Source of the DNA: QHXQ01 sp038322995
GTDB taxonomy: Bacteria; Acidobacteriota; Blastocatellia; Pyrinomonadales; Pyrinomonadaceae
Direction of reading: 5' to 3'
Length of the DNA stretch: 45,632 nt
Assembly (NCBI GenBank): GCA_038322995.1
Contig: JBBQGM010000039.1
Coordinates: 1 to 45,632 of the forward strand
Below are positions 26,714-35,037 of the stretch, in pieces (position 1 is the first letter of the stretch; each line of letters begins with the position of its first letter). The notes under the pieces are model-generated. The model was not told the DNA's origin. It saw only the letters and a program-made list of their open reading frames with translations, and did no database searches. The translations under genes were made by a program, and so were the position numbers.

Positions 26714-27657
26714 GTCTACCGCTCGTTATCATCAACCCGGCTTCAGCCGCGGGCGCGACCGGCGCGGCTTGGCCGCGCATTGCGAGCGAGTTGCGCACGC
26801 ACTTCGGGCCGTTCGCCTGCGCGTTCACTGAAGGGCAGGGCGATGGCGCGAGCATTGCGACACGCGAAGCGAGCGCCGGCCGCCGCTTTATCATCGCCTG
26901 CGGCGGCGACGGCACGATCTCGGAAGTGGCGAACGGCATTCTGGCAGCGGGCACAGACACGGAGTTAGGCGTGCTGCCGAGCGGCACGGGCGGAGATTTT
27001 CGCCGCACGCTCAATATACCGGCGCGTGCGGCCGCTGCGGCCGTAGCGTTGCGCACGGGCCGCACGGGGCTGATCGATGTCGGTCATGTTAGGTATGTGA
27101 ATCACGCTGGCACAAACGAGGCGCGCTACTTTTTGAACATCGCTTCATGCGGCATGGGCGGCGATGTCATCAGGCGTGTGAAGACAGGCGATACGAATTG
27201 GTTGCCATCGGGGGCGGCGCGCTTGCTCGGCGGTAAAGCCTCGTTCGCATTGGCGGCATTGCAGACGACGCTCACATTCATGAAGCCGACGATTAAGCTG
27301 CAATTGGACGATAAACCCACGCAAAGTCTGACGGTCGCCAATCTGTGTGTGGCGAACGCGCGCTTCTTCGGCGGCGGCATGAAGATCGCGCCGGCGGCGA
27401 AACTGAATGACGGCCTGTTCCACGTGGTCGCGCTCGGCGACCTTGACACCCTGACGATCCTCGCGAACGTCTATAAGCTATACCTCGGCACACATCTCGG
27501 CATGCAGCAAGTCCAGCATGCGCCTGCCACGCGCGTAACGATCAGCGCGGCGGACGACAGCATCAAAGTGCAACTTGAAGTTGATGGCGAACTGGTCGGA
27601 ACGCTGCCGGCGAGTTTTGAACTCAAGCCGCGTGTGTTGCGAGTGCGCTGTCAGTAA
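26710..27657 (+). CDS. Diacylglycerol/lipid kinase (DagK_cat, YegS/DgkB type)
   Basis: A 315-residue soluble lipid kinase of the family that includes DgkB, YegS and sphingosine kinases. The nucleotide-binding motif is CGGDGTISEVANGIL (GGDGT at 65-69), followed by LGVLPSGTGGDFRRTL. The C-terminal beta-sandwich contains ANARFFGGGMKIAP and LNDGLFHVVALGD. It would phosphorylate diacylglycerol or a related neutral lipid, yielding the substrate type used by the acyltransferase whose stop codon it overlaps by 4 nt. It ends 9 nt from the convergent epimerase stop. Confidence 0.92.
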   Translation: MSLPLVIINPASAAGATGAAWPRIASELRTHFGPFACAFTEGQGDGASIATREASAGRRFIIACGGDGTISEVANGILAAGTDTELGVLPSGTGGDFRRTLNIPARAAAAAVALRTGRTGLIDVGHVRYVNHAGTNEARYFLNIASCGMGGDVIRRVKTGDTNWLPSGAARLLGGKASFALAALQTTLTFMKPTIKLQLDDKPTQSLTVANLCVANARFFGGGMKIAPAAKLNDGLFHVVALGDLDTLTILANVYKLYLGTHLGMQQVQHAPATRVTISAADDSIKVQLEVDGELVGTLPASFELKPRVLRVRCQ

Positions 27658-27666
27658 ATGCCAGGC

Positions 27667-28788
27667 CTACACGAATGCGCCTTTGCCGAGGAAGTGCGTG
27701 CGCACGTAGGCGACGGTCTCCTGCAAAGTCTCTTGCGGATCGCGCGGTGAGAAGCCGAGCTCGTGTTGCGCTTTGCTCGCGTCCAGGTACCAGAAGTGTT
27801 CCGCCTGTTCGATCTCGACCGGTTCGACGGGCGGCGCGAGTTGCCAGTGACGATAAAGCGAGTGCAACGCTTGCGCGCCGGAGACGGCGAGGCGCGCAGG
27901 AATGGCAAAACGTGGCGCGGAGACTTTCGTCAGTCGCTCCAATCGCTCAAAGAATTTGGCGAACGACCAATTAACCGCGCCAAGCAAATAGCGTTCGCCA
28001 TGCGCGCCGCGCGCCAGCGCCACGGGCAGCACCGCCGCCACGTCGCGCACATCCACGAAACTGAGGCCCCCGCCCGGCACGCTCATAATCTTGCGCGCCA
28101 GAAAATCAAGTATGACTTTAGTCGAACTCAACCGCTCGTCGCCGGGGCCGAGCAACAGGCTTGGATTGACAATGACCAGCCGCAAACCCGGCCCGGTGAA
28201 ATATTCCAGGGCGACGCGCTCTTGATAGAACTTGCTCGCGTAGTAGGGCCAACGCGAGATGATGTCGAGCGGCGCGGGCCAATGCTCATCCGGCGTAATT
28301 TGTGCGTCGTCCGTGACCGCAATCGTGCCGCTCGTCGAGACGAGCAGCATGTCTTCGACGCCCGCCGCCCGCGCCGCCTGACAGAGTATGCGCGTGCCAT
28401 TCACGTGCAATTCGTGCAGCTTGTGTGCGTCCGCGCGCTCGCGCGTAACGCGGCCCGCGAGATGATAGACAGCGCGCACATCCGTTAATGCTCGCGCTAC
28501 GTCGTCCACGTTCGTGATCGAACCGGTCACGACTTCAACGCCCAACTCGGCCAGCCATGCCGGTGCGCTGGTCGCAAATACACGCAATCGTGGCACACCC
28601 GCCGCGACCAAGTGGCGCACGAGATGCGCGCCGAGAAAGCCCGTCCCGCCCGTGATGAGCGTCACCGGCGTGGCGCGCGGCACGAGCGCAGTAGTCTTGG
28701 GTGTGCCACCTTTAACTGCCGCGCGCTTAATCGGCGCACGCTTCTTCGTTGCCGTCTTGGGCGGCGCGCTTTTCTTCGTTGTCACCAT
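27667..28788 (-). CDS. NAD(P)-dependent epimerase/dehydratase (extended SDR)
   Basis: A 373-residue extended short-chain dehydrogenase. The ATG at 28788 gives a Lys/Ala/Pro-rich tail (MVTTKKSAPPKTATKKRA) before the Rossmann motif ITGGTGFLGAHLVRHL. Catalytic residues are Ser in LLVSTSGTI and the Tyr-x3-Lys of PYYASKFYQE. It resembles dihydroflavonol-4-reductase or 3-beta-HSD-like proteins, which reduce or oxidise small hydroxy compounds and sterol-like lipids. It follows the giant reductase/ligase gene by 95 nt on the same strand, so a role in the same lipid pathway is plausible but not shown. The basic N-terminal extension is unusual. Confidence 0.88.
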   Translation of the reverse strand: MVTTKKSAPPKTATKKRAPIKRAAVKGGTPKTTALVPRATPVTLITGGTGFLGAHLVRHLVAAGVPRLRVFATSAPAWLAELGVEVVTGSITNVDDVARALTDVRAVYHLAGRVTRERADAHKLHELHVNGTRILCQAARAAGVEDMLLVSTSGTIAVTDDAQITPDEHWPAPLDIISRWPYYASKFYQERVALEYFTGPGLRLVIVNPSLLLGPGDERLSSTKVILDFLARKIMSVPGGGLSFVDVRDVAAVLPVALARGAHGERYLLGAVNWSFAKFFERLERLTKVSAPRFAIPARLAVSGAQALHSLYRHWQLAPPVEPVEIEQAEHFWYLDASKAQHELGFSPRDPQETLQETVAYVRTHFLGKGAFV

Positions 28789-28794
28789 GTTTGA

Positions 28795-28879
28795 AACGAT
28801 GAACGATAAACGCTGAGCGCTGAACGTCGAACGATGAACCATCCATCCTTCATCGTTCATCATTCCGCGTTCATCGTTG
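28795..28879. repeat. Short-word hairpin spacer (AACGATGAAC words)
   Basis: This spacer is built from degenerate copies of AACGATGAAC/AACGCTGAGC. The plus-strand words at 28795-28838 are mirrored by complements at 28849-28879. The core GAACGATGAA (28829-28838) and TTCATCGTTC (28849-28858) form a perfect 10-bp stem with a 10-nt loop. Confidence 0.7.
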
Positions 28880-28883
28880 CCCT

Positions 28884-31800
28884 TCAGTCTCCGGTTGCGG
28901 CCATCTCATCGGCGGGCTGCGTGCTTGCGTTCTCGTGTAGGTGCGCGCGCCGTTCGGCGCGCCAGCGCCGGCGTAGCGACGTGGCGTCGAAGGCGTGGCG
29001 CGTGCCGTCGCGCAGGTTCTCGATCTCGTGGCGCACAAAAGCGGCGATCAAACGATAACCTTCTGACTTGGGCATGCCCTTCGTCATCGCTTCGAGTTCC
29101 GCCGCCGCCAGGAAGCGGCCGACCCGCGCGCCCACATCGCGGCCATGCAGCATGTTCGAGCCTTTCGGCAGCGCTTCATAAGTGCCATAGACATAGATGG
29201 GCAGAATGCCGACGCCGGCCGTCAGCGCGAGGAAGCCGAGCACCGGTTTGAAGTCGGCCAGTTCACCGGTCAGCGAGCGCGTGCCTTCGGGGAAGAGCAG
29301 CGCATTGTAACCGCGTTCAAGGAACGAGAGGGCGTGGCGCAGCGACTTGCGCAAACTGCCGCTGCGTTCCATCGGTACGGTGCTCGTGAAGTTGTACATG
29401 TAGGCGCGCTTGTACTTGTTGTCGAAGAAATAATCGGCCGCCGCGAGCGCGACCATGTCTTTGCCCGCTTCGCCGAGCGCCATTTTGATCAAGCCCGTAT
29501 CGAGGTGCGACGTGTGGTTCGCCGCGACGATGAAATTTGTGTGGACGGGCACATTCGTGCAACCTTCACACTTCATCTTCAGGATGCGCTCATAGAAAGC
29601 GCGCTGCAATACATCGAGTCCTTTATTGCCCACAGTGCGGACGAGCGATGGGATATAAATCTCATCCTCGGTCTTCTGCTCTTCCGCGCGGTGTTGCTCG
29701 ACCCGCTCGTGTTCCGCGCCGGTCTGGCGTGCGACGACGCTCGCCAACTCGCGCAGGTCGCGCACCTCCGTCAGTGTGTCCGGCGACTTCAATGTGCCGC
29801 CCGCCCCTTCAATCGCGCTCGCCAGTTCCACGTACATCAAACTATCGAAGCCGAGATCGCTCAGCCGCGTATCGAGCTTGAGCTCCGCGCGCGGGCGATT
29901 GGCGACGGTGGCGACGATGTCGATCAACCAGTTTGCGTTCGGGTCTTTGGCCGTTTGCTCTGCGCCCAGACCCGCGCCCGGCAGCGTGCGCAAGGATTGT
30001 TCCAGGACCTGCATCGCGGCGACGACCTCGCGGCGTTTGACCTTGCGCGTGGCCGTGCGCGGCAACTCGCCATCCCAGAAATGCAGCACCTTAACGCGCT
30101 TGTAGAAAGGTAGCGCGGATGAGATGTCCTTGAAATGCTCTTCAATCTTATGCTTGATCTCGGTGCGGGCCAGCGCGATGTCGTAGTCATAATCAGGCAC
30201 AACCATGCACGCGACTTTTTCGCCGCCCTGCTCGTCGGGCAGCCCGACGACGCTCAGTTCCTTGATGTAAAGCGTGTTGCTGTAGAGGTCTTCGATTTCG
30301 TCTGGATAGACATTCTTGCCGTTGGTGTCAACGATGATGTCTTTGGAGCGACCGACGAGATAGAGATTGCCGTCGTCGTCTAGTCGCCCCAGATCGCCTG
30401 TGTAGAGCCAGCGATTGATGAGCACCGACTTGGTCGCATCCTCGTTGTTGTAATAGCCGAGCATGACGTTTGCGCCGCGCGCGACGACTTCGCCGATGCC
30501 GGCCGTGTCCGCCTCCAAAATCTTGATCTCGACGCCGGGTAAAGCGTGCCCGACGCTGGCCGCGTTCAACTTGTTCGCCGGCCGCGTCACGCTCAGCACC
30601 GGCGACGCTTCGGTCAGCCCGTAGCCTTCGAGGATCGTGAAGCCGAGGCCGTGAAAATCTTTCTTGACCTGTTCGTTCAAGGCCGACCCGCCGCTGATGA
30701 GATAGCGTATGCGCCCGCCAAGACCCGTATGGATCGGGCGGAAGACTATTTGACCGAGATTGAGCGGCGTATTATCGCGCAGCCAACTGTTGGCCGTCAT
30801 CAGCACATCGGCCACGTTGCCGATCCACTCGCCGCGCTCGCGCAGGCGATTCATGATGCGCCGGTGCAGCAACTCCCAGAGCGCGGGCACGCCGACCATG
30901 CCGGTCACGTGCCCGTTCTTAATCGCGCGGGCCAGTTCTTCGCCGGTCAGATCAGGCAAGTAAGTGATCTGTGCGCCGCGACTGAGCGGAGTTAGAAAGC
31001 CGGTTGAGAATTCAAACGTGTGATGAAGCGGCAAAACTGACAGCACGCCGTCGCGCGTCGTCATGTCGAAGACGGAGGCGAGCATCGAGACCATGTTCGC
31101 AAAATTCTTGTGCGAGAGCATGACGCCTTTCGGCTGGCCCGTCGTGCCTGAGGTGAAGATGAGCGACGCGACCGTCTGCGCCTGCACGCGCGCCGGCAAG
31201 AGCGCGATGCGTTCATCTTCCACTGCCTCCGGCGCAAGTGTGAACACTTCATCGAAGCGCCAGACGCGCATCGCTTCCAGCCCTTCCGCCTGCAAACGCG
31301 CGCGTAAGTCCGCATGTTTCTCGTCCATCTCCGCGCTGATAACCAGCCCGGTGGCCGCGCTGGCCCGCGCGAAGTTGACGATCTCGCTTGTCATGCTTTC
31401 AGGATCGAGCGGCACGCAGGTCGCGCCGGTCTTGAGCACGCCGAAATAGGTCATGCCCCATTCGGGCGCGTTATGGCTGAGCAGCATCACGCGGTCGCCG
31501 TGCTTCACATCTTCACTGATGAAGAAAGCGGCGGCGCGGGTGGCCAACTCGTGCAGGTCAGCGTAAGTGTACTGCTCTTTTTGCCCGTCGCGCTCGATGC
31601 GCATGGCGACGCGCGTGGCGTAGCGTTTGGTCGAGGTCTCGAATAGCTCAAGCAGATCGCGATAGGTATAGACGCGCTTCTCCTGCTTGCGCATGTCCTC
31701 TTCGAGTTGCGGAAAGACCCACTTCTTCAAGCCGGGGAAGTGGATGTTCATCCAGTAGTCATACCAATCGAGCAACTCCGGATGCCACGGCAACAGATGG

Positions 31801-33329
31801 CGCTCGTCCTTGCGAAAGCGCGCGAACAGCGAGCGCACGTTGTCGGCCCGGAAGATGTAAGCGTTGTCCACCATAAACGGGCGGAACAACTCGAACGCCT
31901 CTTTCGTCTCGCGCGTCACTTCTTCCAACCGCGCCACGCTCTCCTTCGCCCGATCAATGATGTCCGTCACACGCCCGCCGCCCCAACGTGGCCGCACGCG
32001 ATCTAATAGCTTCGTGGCCTGTTGCGCGACCGTATGCACCATCGGCGTCGAAGTTTTATCAAAGCGCGAGGGTGTCACGGGCCGCGCCTCCATGCGCGCC
32101 GCGATCTCGTTGACGAGCTTGAAGCCGGTCTCTTTCGCTTGAAAATGTTTGCGCTTGTAGAGTCCGACCATGCCGACGATGCGGCGCATGTCGTTCGGGT
32201 TTGAATCGCCGGTCGCGGCTTGATAGACGAGGCGCGGTTCCTGCACTAAGGCTTCGGCCGTTACTGCAAGCATCACGGCCGCGACTTGATCGACGGGCGT
32301 GATGTCGAGGATCAGTTTCTCGTTGACCGGAATTTGCGTTTGCCCTTTGAGCGAGATGAAGATGAGCGGCGCGGTCGTCGTGAAGCCTTCGTTCCAACCG
32401 GGGAACGGATAGCTGTTCGCCGATTCGACGATGGATGGGCGCACGATGGCCCGCACCATGCCTTGCTCGGCCGCAACAAGTTGCTCGCCCAGACTCTTGG
32501 TGTACGTGTAGATGTTCGGCCAGCCCCACCACTCCGCGCGCTCAATACCAAGCTCGGTCAGGCGCGTGCGCGTCCAGACCTTGCGCTCGCGCGCGACGGC
32601 CAGCCCCATCGCATCCAGATCGTCCGGGTCGCGGCCCTCTTCGAGCAGTCGCTTGCGTCCGCCCTCGCGGAAGCGGGCGGCTTGCAGCGCATCGCGCGCC
32701 TCGTCCTTGACGCGCTCCGACAGTTTCGCGCAGTCTCTAATCTCCTGTTCGACGTTGAATTCAACATCGGGTAGTTCATCGCGGCGCGGAAAATAGCCAA
32801 GCACTTGATCGCTTTCCCACACCGGGCCGGAGCGATTGCCCGCGACGAAGCAGGTGGAGACATGGACGAGCGCGGGCCGTTGCATCCGCTTCGTGAACGC
32901 GATGACGTTCTGCGTGCCGACGACGTTCGTTCTAAGCGCGCTCTCAAGCGTCGGATTAAACGTGACATTGCCCGCGCTGTTGATGACGACATCAATATCG
33001 CTTGCAACCTGCTGCGCCGCTGCTTCCGTGTAACCTAAATTCTGCTCGCCGATGTCGCCGCCAACCACGCGCACCTTGTCGCGGATAAAACCCTCGAACG
33101 CGCTCGCGTAGCGCTCGCGCAACGGGTCGAACGGCGGCGCGGTGATGACATGCTCCCAGAAGCGCGTCTCCGATTCGGCGGCCGAGCGCGCCCGCACCGT
33201 CACATACACGCGCTCCACATTCGGAAAGCGATGGAGCAACATGCTCAAGCAGACTTTGCCGAGAAAACCCGTGCTGCCGATCAGCAAAATCTTCCGGCCT
33301 TGGTATATGTCTGTGGGCGACAATTTCAT
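28884..33329 (-). CDS. ElbD-like multidomain enzyme: acyl reductase / AMP-ligase / ACP / PlsC
   Basis: A 1481-residue fusion with four enzymatic parts. Residues 1-420 are a fatty-acyl reductase-type extended SDR (GSTGFLGK at 18-25; Tyr274 and Lys278 in YTYTK). Residues about 550-1110 are an acyl-CoA/acyl-ACP ligase with FTSGTTGQPKG (725-735), GYGLTEASP (902-910), YTGDL (976-980) and a catalytic Lys near 1096-1098. A carrier domain follows with phosphopantetheine Ser1163 in LGFDSLMY. Residues about 1255-1440 are a PlsC acyltransferase (NHTSHLD 1271-1277; FPEGTR 1346-1351). This order matches ElbD, the ether-lipid enzyme of Myxococcus. It would load acyl chains, reduce them and transfer them to glycerolipid. 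It starts at ATG 33329 after GGGAG, 12 nt from the LarA-like gene. Confidence 0.88.
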   Translation of the reverse strand: MKLSPTDIYQGRKILLIGSTGFLGKVCLSMLLHRFPNVERVYVTVRARSAAESETRFWEHVITAPPFDPLRERYASAFEGFIRDKVRVVGGDIGEQNLGYTEAAAQQVASDIDVVINSAGNVTFNPTLESALRTNVVGTQNVIAFTKRMQRPALVHVSTCFVAGNRSGPVWESDQVLGYFPRRDELPDVEFNVEQEIRDCAKLSERVKDEARDALQAARFREGGRKRLLEEGRDPDDLDAMGLAVARERKVWTRTRLTELGIERAEWWGWPNIYTYTKSLGEQLVAAEQGMVRAIVRPSIVESANSYPFPGWNEGFTTTAPLIFISLKGQTQIPVNEKLILDITPVDQVAAVMLAVTAEALVQEPRLVYQAATGDSNPNDMRRIVGMVGLYKRKHFQAKETGFKLVNEIAARMEARPVTPSRFDKTSTPMVHTVAQQATKLLDRVRPRWGGGRVTDIIDRAKESVARLEEVTRETKEAFELFRPFMVDNAYIFRADNVRSLFARFRKDERHLLPWHPELLDWYDYWMNIHFPGLKKWVFPQLEEDMRKQEKRVYTYRDLLELFETSTKRYATRVAMRIERDGQKEQYTYADLHELATRAAAFFISEDVKHGDRVMLLSHNAPEWGMTYFGVLKTGATCVPLDPESMTSEIVNFARASAATGLVISAEMDEKHADLRARLQAEGLEAMRVWRFDEVFTLAPEAVEDERIALLPARVQAQTVASLIFTSGTTGQPKGVMLSHKNFANMVSMLASVFDMTTRDGVLSVLPLHHTFEFSTGFLTPLSRGAQITYLPDLTGEELARAIKNGHVTGMVGVPALWELLHRRIMNRLRERGEWIGNVADVLMTANSWLRDNTPLNLGQIVFRPIHTGLGGRIRYLISGGSALNEQVKKDFHGLGFTILEGYGLTEASPVLSVTRPANKLNAASVGHALPGVEIKILEADTAGIGEVVARGANVMLGYYNNEDATKSVLINRWLYTGDLGRLDDDGNLYLVGRSKDIIVDTNGKNVYPDEIEDLYSNTLYIKELSVVGLPDEQGGEKVACMVVPDYDYDIALARTEIKHKIEEHFKDISSALPFYKRVKVLHFWDGELPRTATRKVKRREVVAAMQVLEQSLRTLPGAGLGAEQTAKDPNANWLIDIVATVANRPRAELKLDTRLSDLGFDSLMYVELASAIEGAGGTLKSPDTLTEVRDLRELASVVARQTGAEHERVEQHRAEEQKTEDEIYIPSLVRTVGNKGLDVLQRAFYERILKMKCEGCTNVPVHTNFIVAANHTSHLDTGLIKMALGEAGKDMVALAAADYFFDNKYKRAYMYNFTSTVPMERSGSLRKSLRHALSFLERGYNALLFPEGTRSLTGELADFKPVLGFLALTAGVGILPIYVYGTYEALPKGSNMLHGRDVGARVGRFLAAAELEAMTKGMPKSEGYRLIAAFVRHEIENLRDGTRHAFDATSLRRRWRAERRAHLHENASTQPADEMAATGD

Positions 33330-33341
33330 CGAACTCCCATT

Positions 33342-34940
33342 CTACTCCACTTCGCAGAGCGCGATCACGGGTTGATGCAGCATCGTGATCTCGGCGGAGC
33401 GGCCCATGTAGCTGCGGGCCATGGCGATGGCTTCGGTCAGATTGTCGGCGCGCTCCCAGCCCAAGCGTTCGGGTACGTGCGCGTTCTCCGCGCCGGCCGC
33501 GATGACGTGGCCGACGTGCTGGCGGCCGTTCTCGCCCCAGTACCACATGAAGAACGGGTGCGCGCCGTGATAGGCGTTGCCGCGCCGGTACATTTCGATG
33601 TACGACGGATTAGTCGCAAACTCGCGCTCGTACTTCTCGCGCAAATAAAAGGCGTCGCGCGATTCGGGCAGCAGGCGGTTGAAGAATTCGATGTACGACG
33701 GATGGAAGTTATGATCGAACTCGTCGTAGCAAGGGTGGTGCAGGATCAGCACGCCGCCCTTCTTCAAGAGCGGTTTGCTGCGATAGAAATTGAAGTGATA
33801 GCCGAGCGCCATCACTTGCACCAGGAGCGGATTCAGGATCGAATAAACGTTGTACGGCGAGATGTCCGGGATGCCCGTGATCAGGATGTCGCATTGCCCG
33901 TTGACGGGGATCGCATATTGGTCGAAGTTCTTCTTCAGAATCTCGTTATGCACCGCGTCGGTCTTGCCCGCATGACAGGCGATCAACTCGTAAGCGGCGG
34001 GCATGCTGTGCAGTAATTTGCGCCGTGCGGCACGCGGTAGTTTGCCCATCGTTACCCGCATCGCTTCATACTTCATGCGGTCGAGCGCGGAGAAGTCATC
34101 CTCGTTCTTGATGAGAAAATCGAGTTTGCTGTCGTAGATGCGATTGTTGAGGGCCGACTCGATGTGGAAGATGTTCATGTGCTTGTCCACGAGTTGGCCA
34201 AGCCGGACGACTTTGTGATTCAGCGCGGAGTGCGCCGGATCCATATAGCTGTTCGAGTCGAGGATGGTCTGCGGTTCGTGATGTGCGCGCAGCGATTCGT
34301 AATCGCAGAGACCGACGGCGACCGACTTGTGCCCGCCGTCCATCGGCACGAGATTGATATTGCAGTAGATGACGAGATCGCTTTCAGCGCAGCGACGATT
34401 GATGCGCAACGGCTCGTGGTGTTTTGTCTCACCGAGCGTGATTAGACCGTCTTCCCATTCGGCGTCGTGGTTGTAGTAGCGGTCGGGATAAAACTCTTTA
34501 TGGATTTTGTCGCCCACCATGCGCCGCATCTCCCACTCAGTCATCTTGCGGTGCAGGGAATTGGCGATGATGATATGGACATCGTCCACGCCGTAGTCGG
34601 CGAGCATTTGCAGGACGATCTCCAACATCGTCTGGCGCACGTCTGGCGTCTGCATCGGCGGCAGCGGTAGCGAGATGTCGTCCACCGCAATCGTCACCTT
34701 CATGCCCGGCTCAAGCTGCGCGAACAGCGGGTCGCAGCCGTGCGGGTGATTCAAGGCATAGCGGATCGCGGCGGCGCGATTCGGCAAGCCTTTGATCGCG
34801 GGCTTGGGATAGATGACGCGCGTGCCGATGGGCAAATCTTCGAGAATAAAATCCTCGCCCGAAGGAATGATGCGCGGCGCGCTGTCGCGGTCGATGTAGA
34901 CGACCGACTCGTGTACTTTGCGGCGTAGTTGGAGACTCAT
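33342..34940 (-). CDS. LarA-like (nickel-dependent lactate racemase superfamily, DUF2088) protein
   Basis: A 532-residue protein of the LarA superfamily, whose known members use a nickel-pincer nucleotide cofactor to racemise or epimerise 2-hydroxy acids. Matching features are VTIAVDDISLPLP, the His-bearing IIANSLHRKMTEWEMRRMVG, and DGGHKSVAVG, in which Lys205 occupies the position of the cofactor-bearing lysine of LarA. It is about 100 residues longer than LarA, with a divergent C-terminal half. No LarB, LarC or LarE cofactor genes are nearby. It starts at ATG 34940. Tight linkage to the ElbD-like gene (12 nt) suggests a shared pathway, perhaps on a hydroxylated lipid or glycerol-derived acid; that is speculation. 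Confidence 0.8.
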   Translation of the reverse strand: MSLQLRRKVHESVVYIDRDSAPRIIPSGEDFILEDLPIGTRVIYPKPAIKGLPNRAAAIRYALNHPHGCDPLFAQLEPGMKVTIAVDDISLPLPPMQTPDVRQTMLEIVLQMLADYGVDDVHIIIANSLHRKMTEWEMRRMVGDKIHKEFYPDRYYNHDAEWEDGLITLGETKHHEPLRINRRCAESDLVIYCNINLVPMDGGHKSVAVGLCDYESLRAHHEPQTILDSNSYMDPAHSALNHKVVRLGQLVDKHMNIFHIESALNNRIYDSKLDFLIKNEDDFSALDRMKYEAMRVTMGKLPRAARRKLLHSMPAAYELIACHAGKTDAVHNEILKKNFDQYAIPVNGQCDILITGIPDISPYNVYSILNPLLVQVMALGYHFNFYRSKPLLKKGGVLILHHPCYDEFDHNFHPSYIEFFNRLLPESRDAFYLREKYEREFATNPSYIEMYRRGNAYHGAHPFFMWYWGENGRQHVGHVIAAGAENAHVPERLGWERADNLTEAIAMARSYMGRSAEITMLHQPVIALCEVE

Positions 34941-34950
34941 AAGCAAGCAG

Positions 34951-35027
34951 CGACCGGGGACAAGTAAGAGTGATGAGCGACGAGTGACAAGCTAAGACAA
35001 GCTGTTCAACTTGTCGCTCGGCACCCG
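34951..35027. repeat. Short-word hairpin spacer (CTTGTCACTC words)
   Basis: The spacer between the peptidase and LarA-like genes repeats words related to GAGTGACAAG and GAGCGAC, with complements such as CTTGTCGCTC at 35010-35019. The same word family occurs at 286-305 and near 21964. Confidence 0.55.
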
Positions 35028-35037
35028 CCGCCTGTTA

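Noticed and set aside
29145..30113. Long open frame of 322 codons on the plus strand within the ElbD-like gene
   Set aside because: It lies fully antisense to the ligase, carrier and acyltransferase domains, whose motifs are intact. GC-rich codon bias leaves antisense frames open; its residues match no family.
33150..34016. 288-codon plus-strand frame across the LarA-like gene
   Set aside because: Antisense to a conserved protein, with no ribosome site or recognisable domain.
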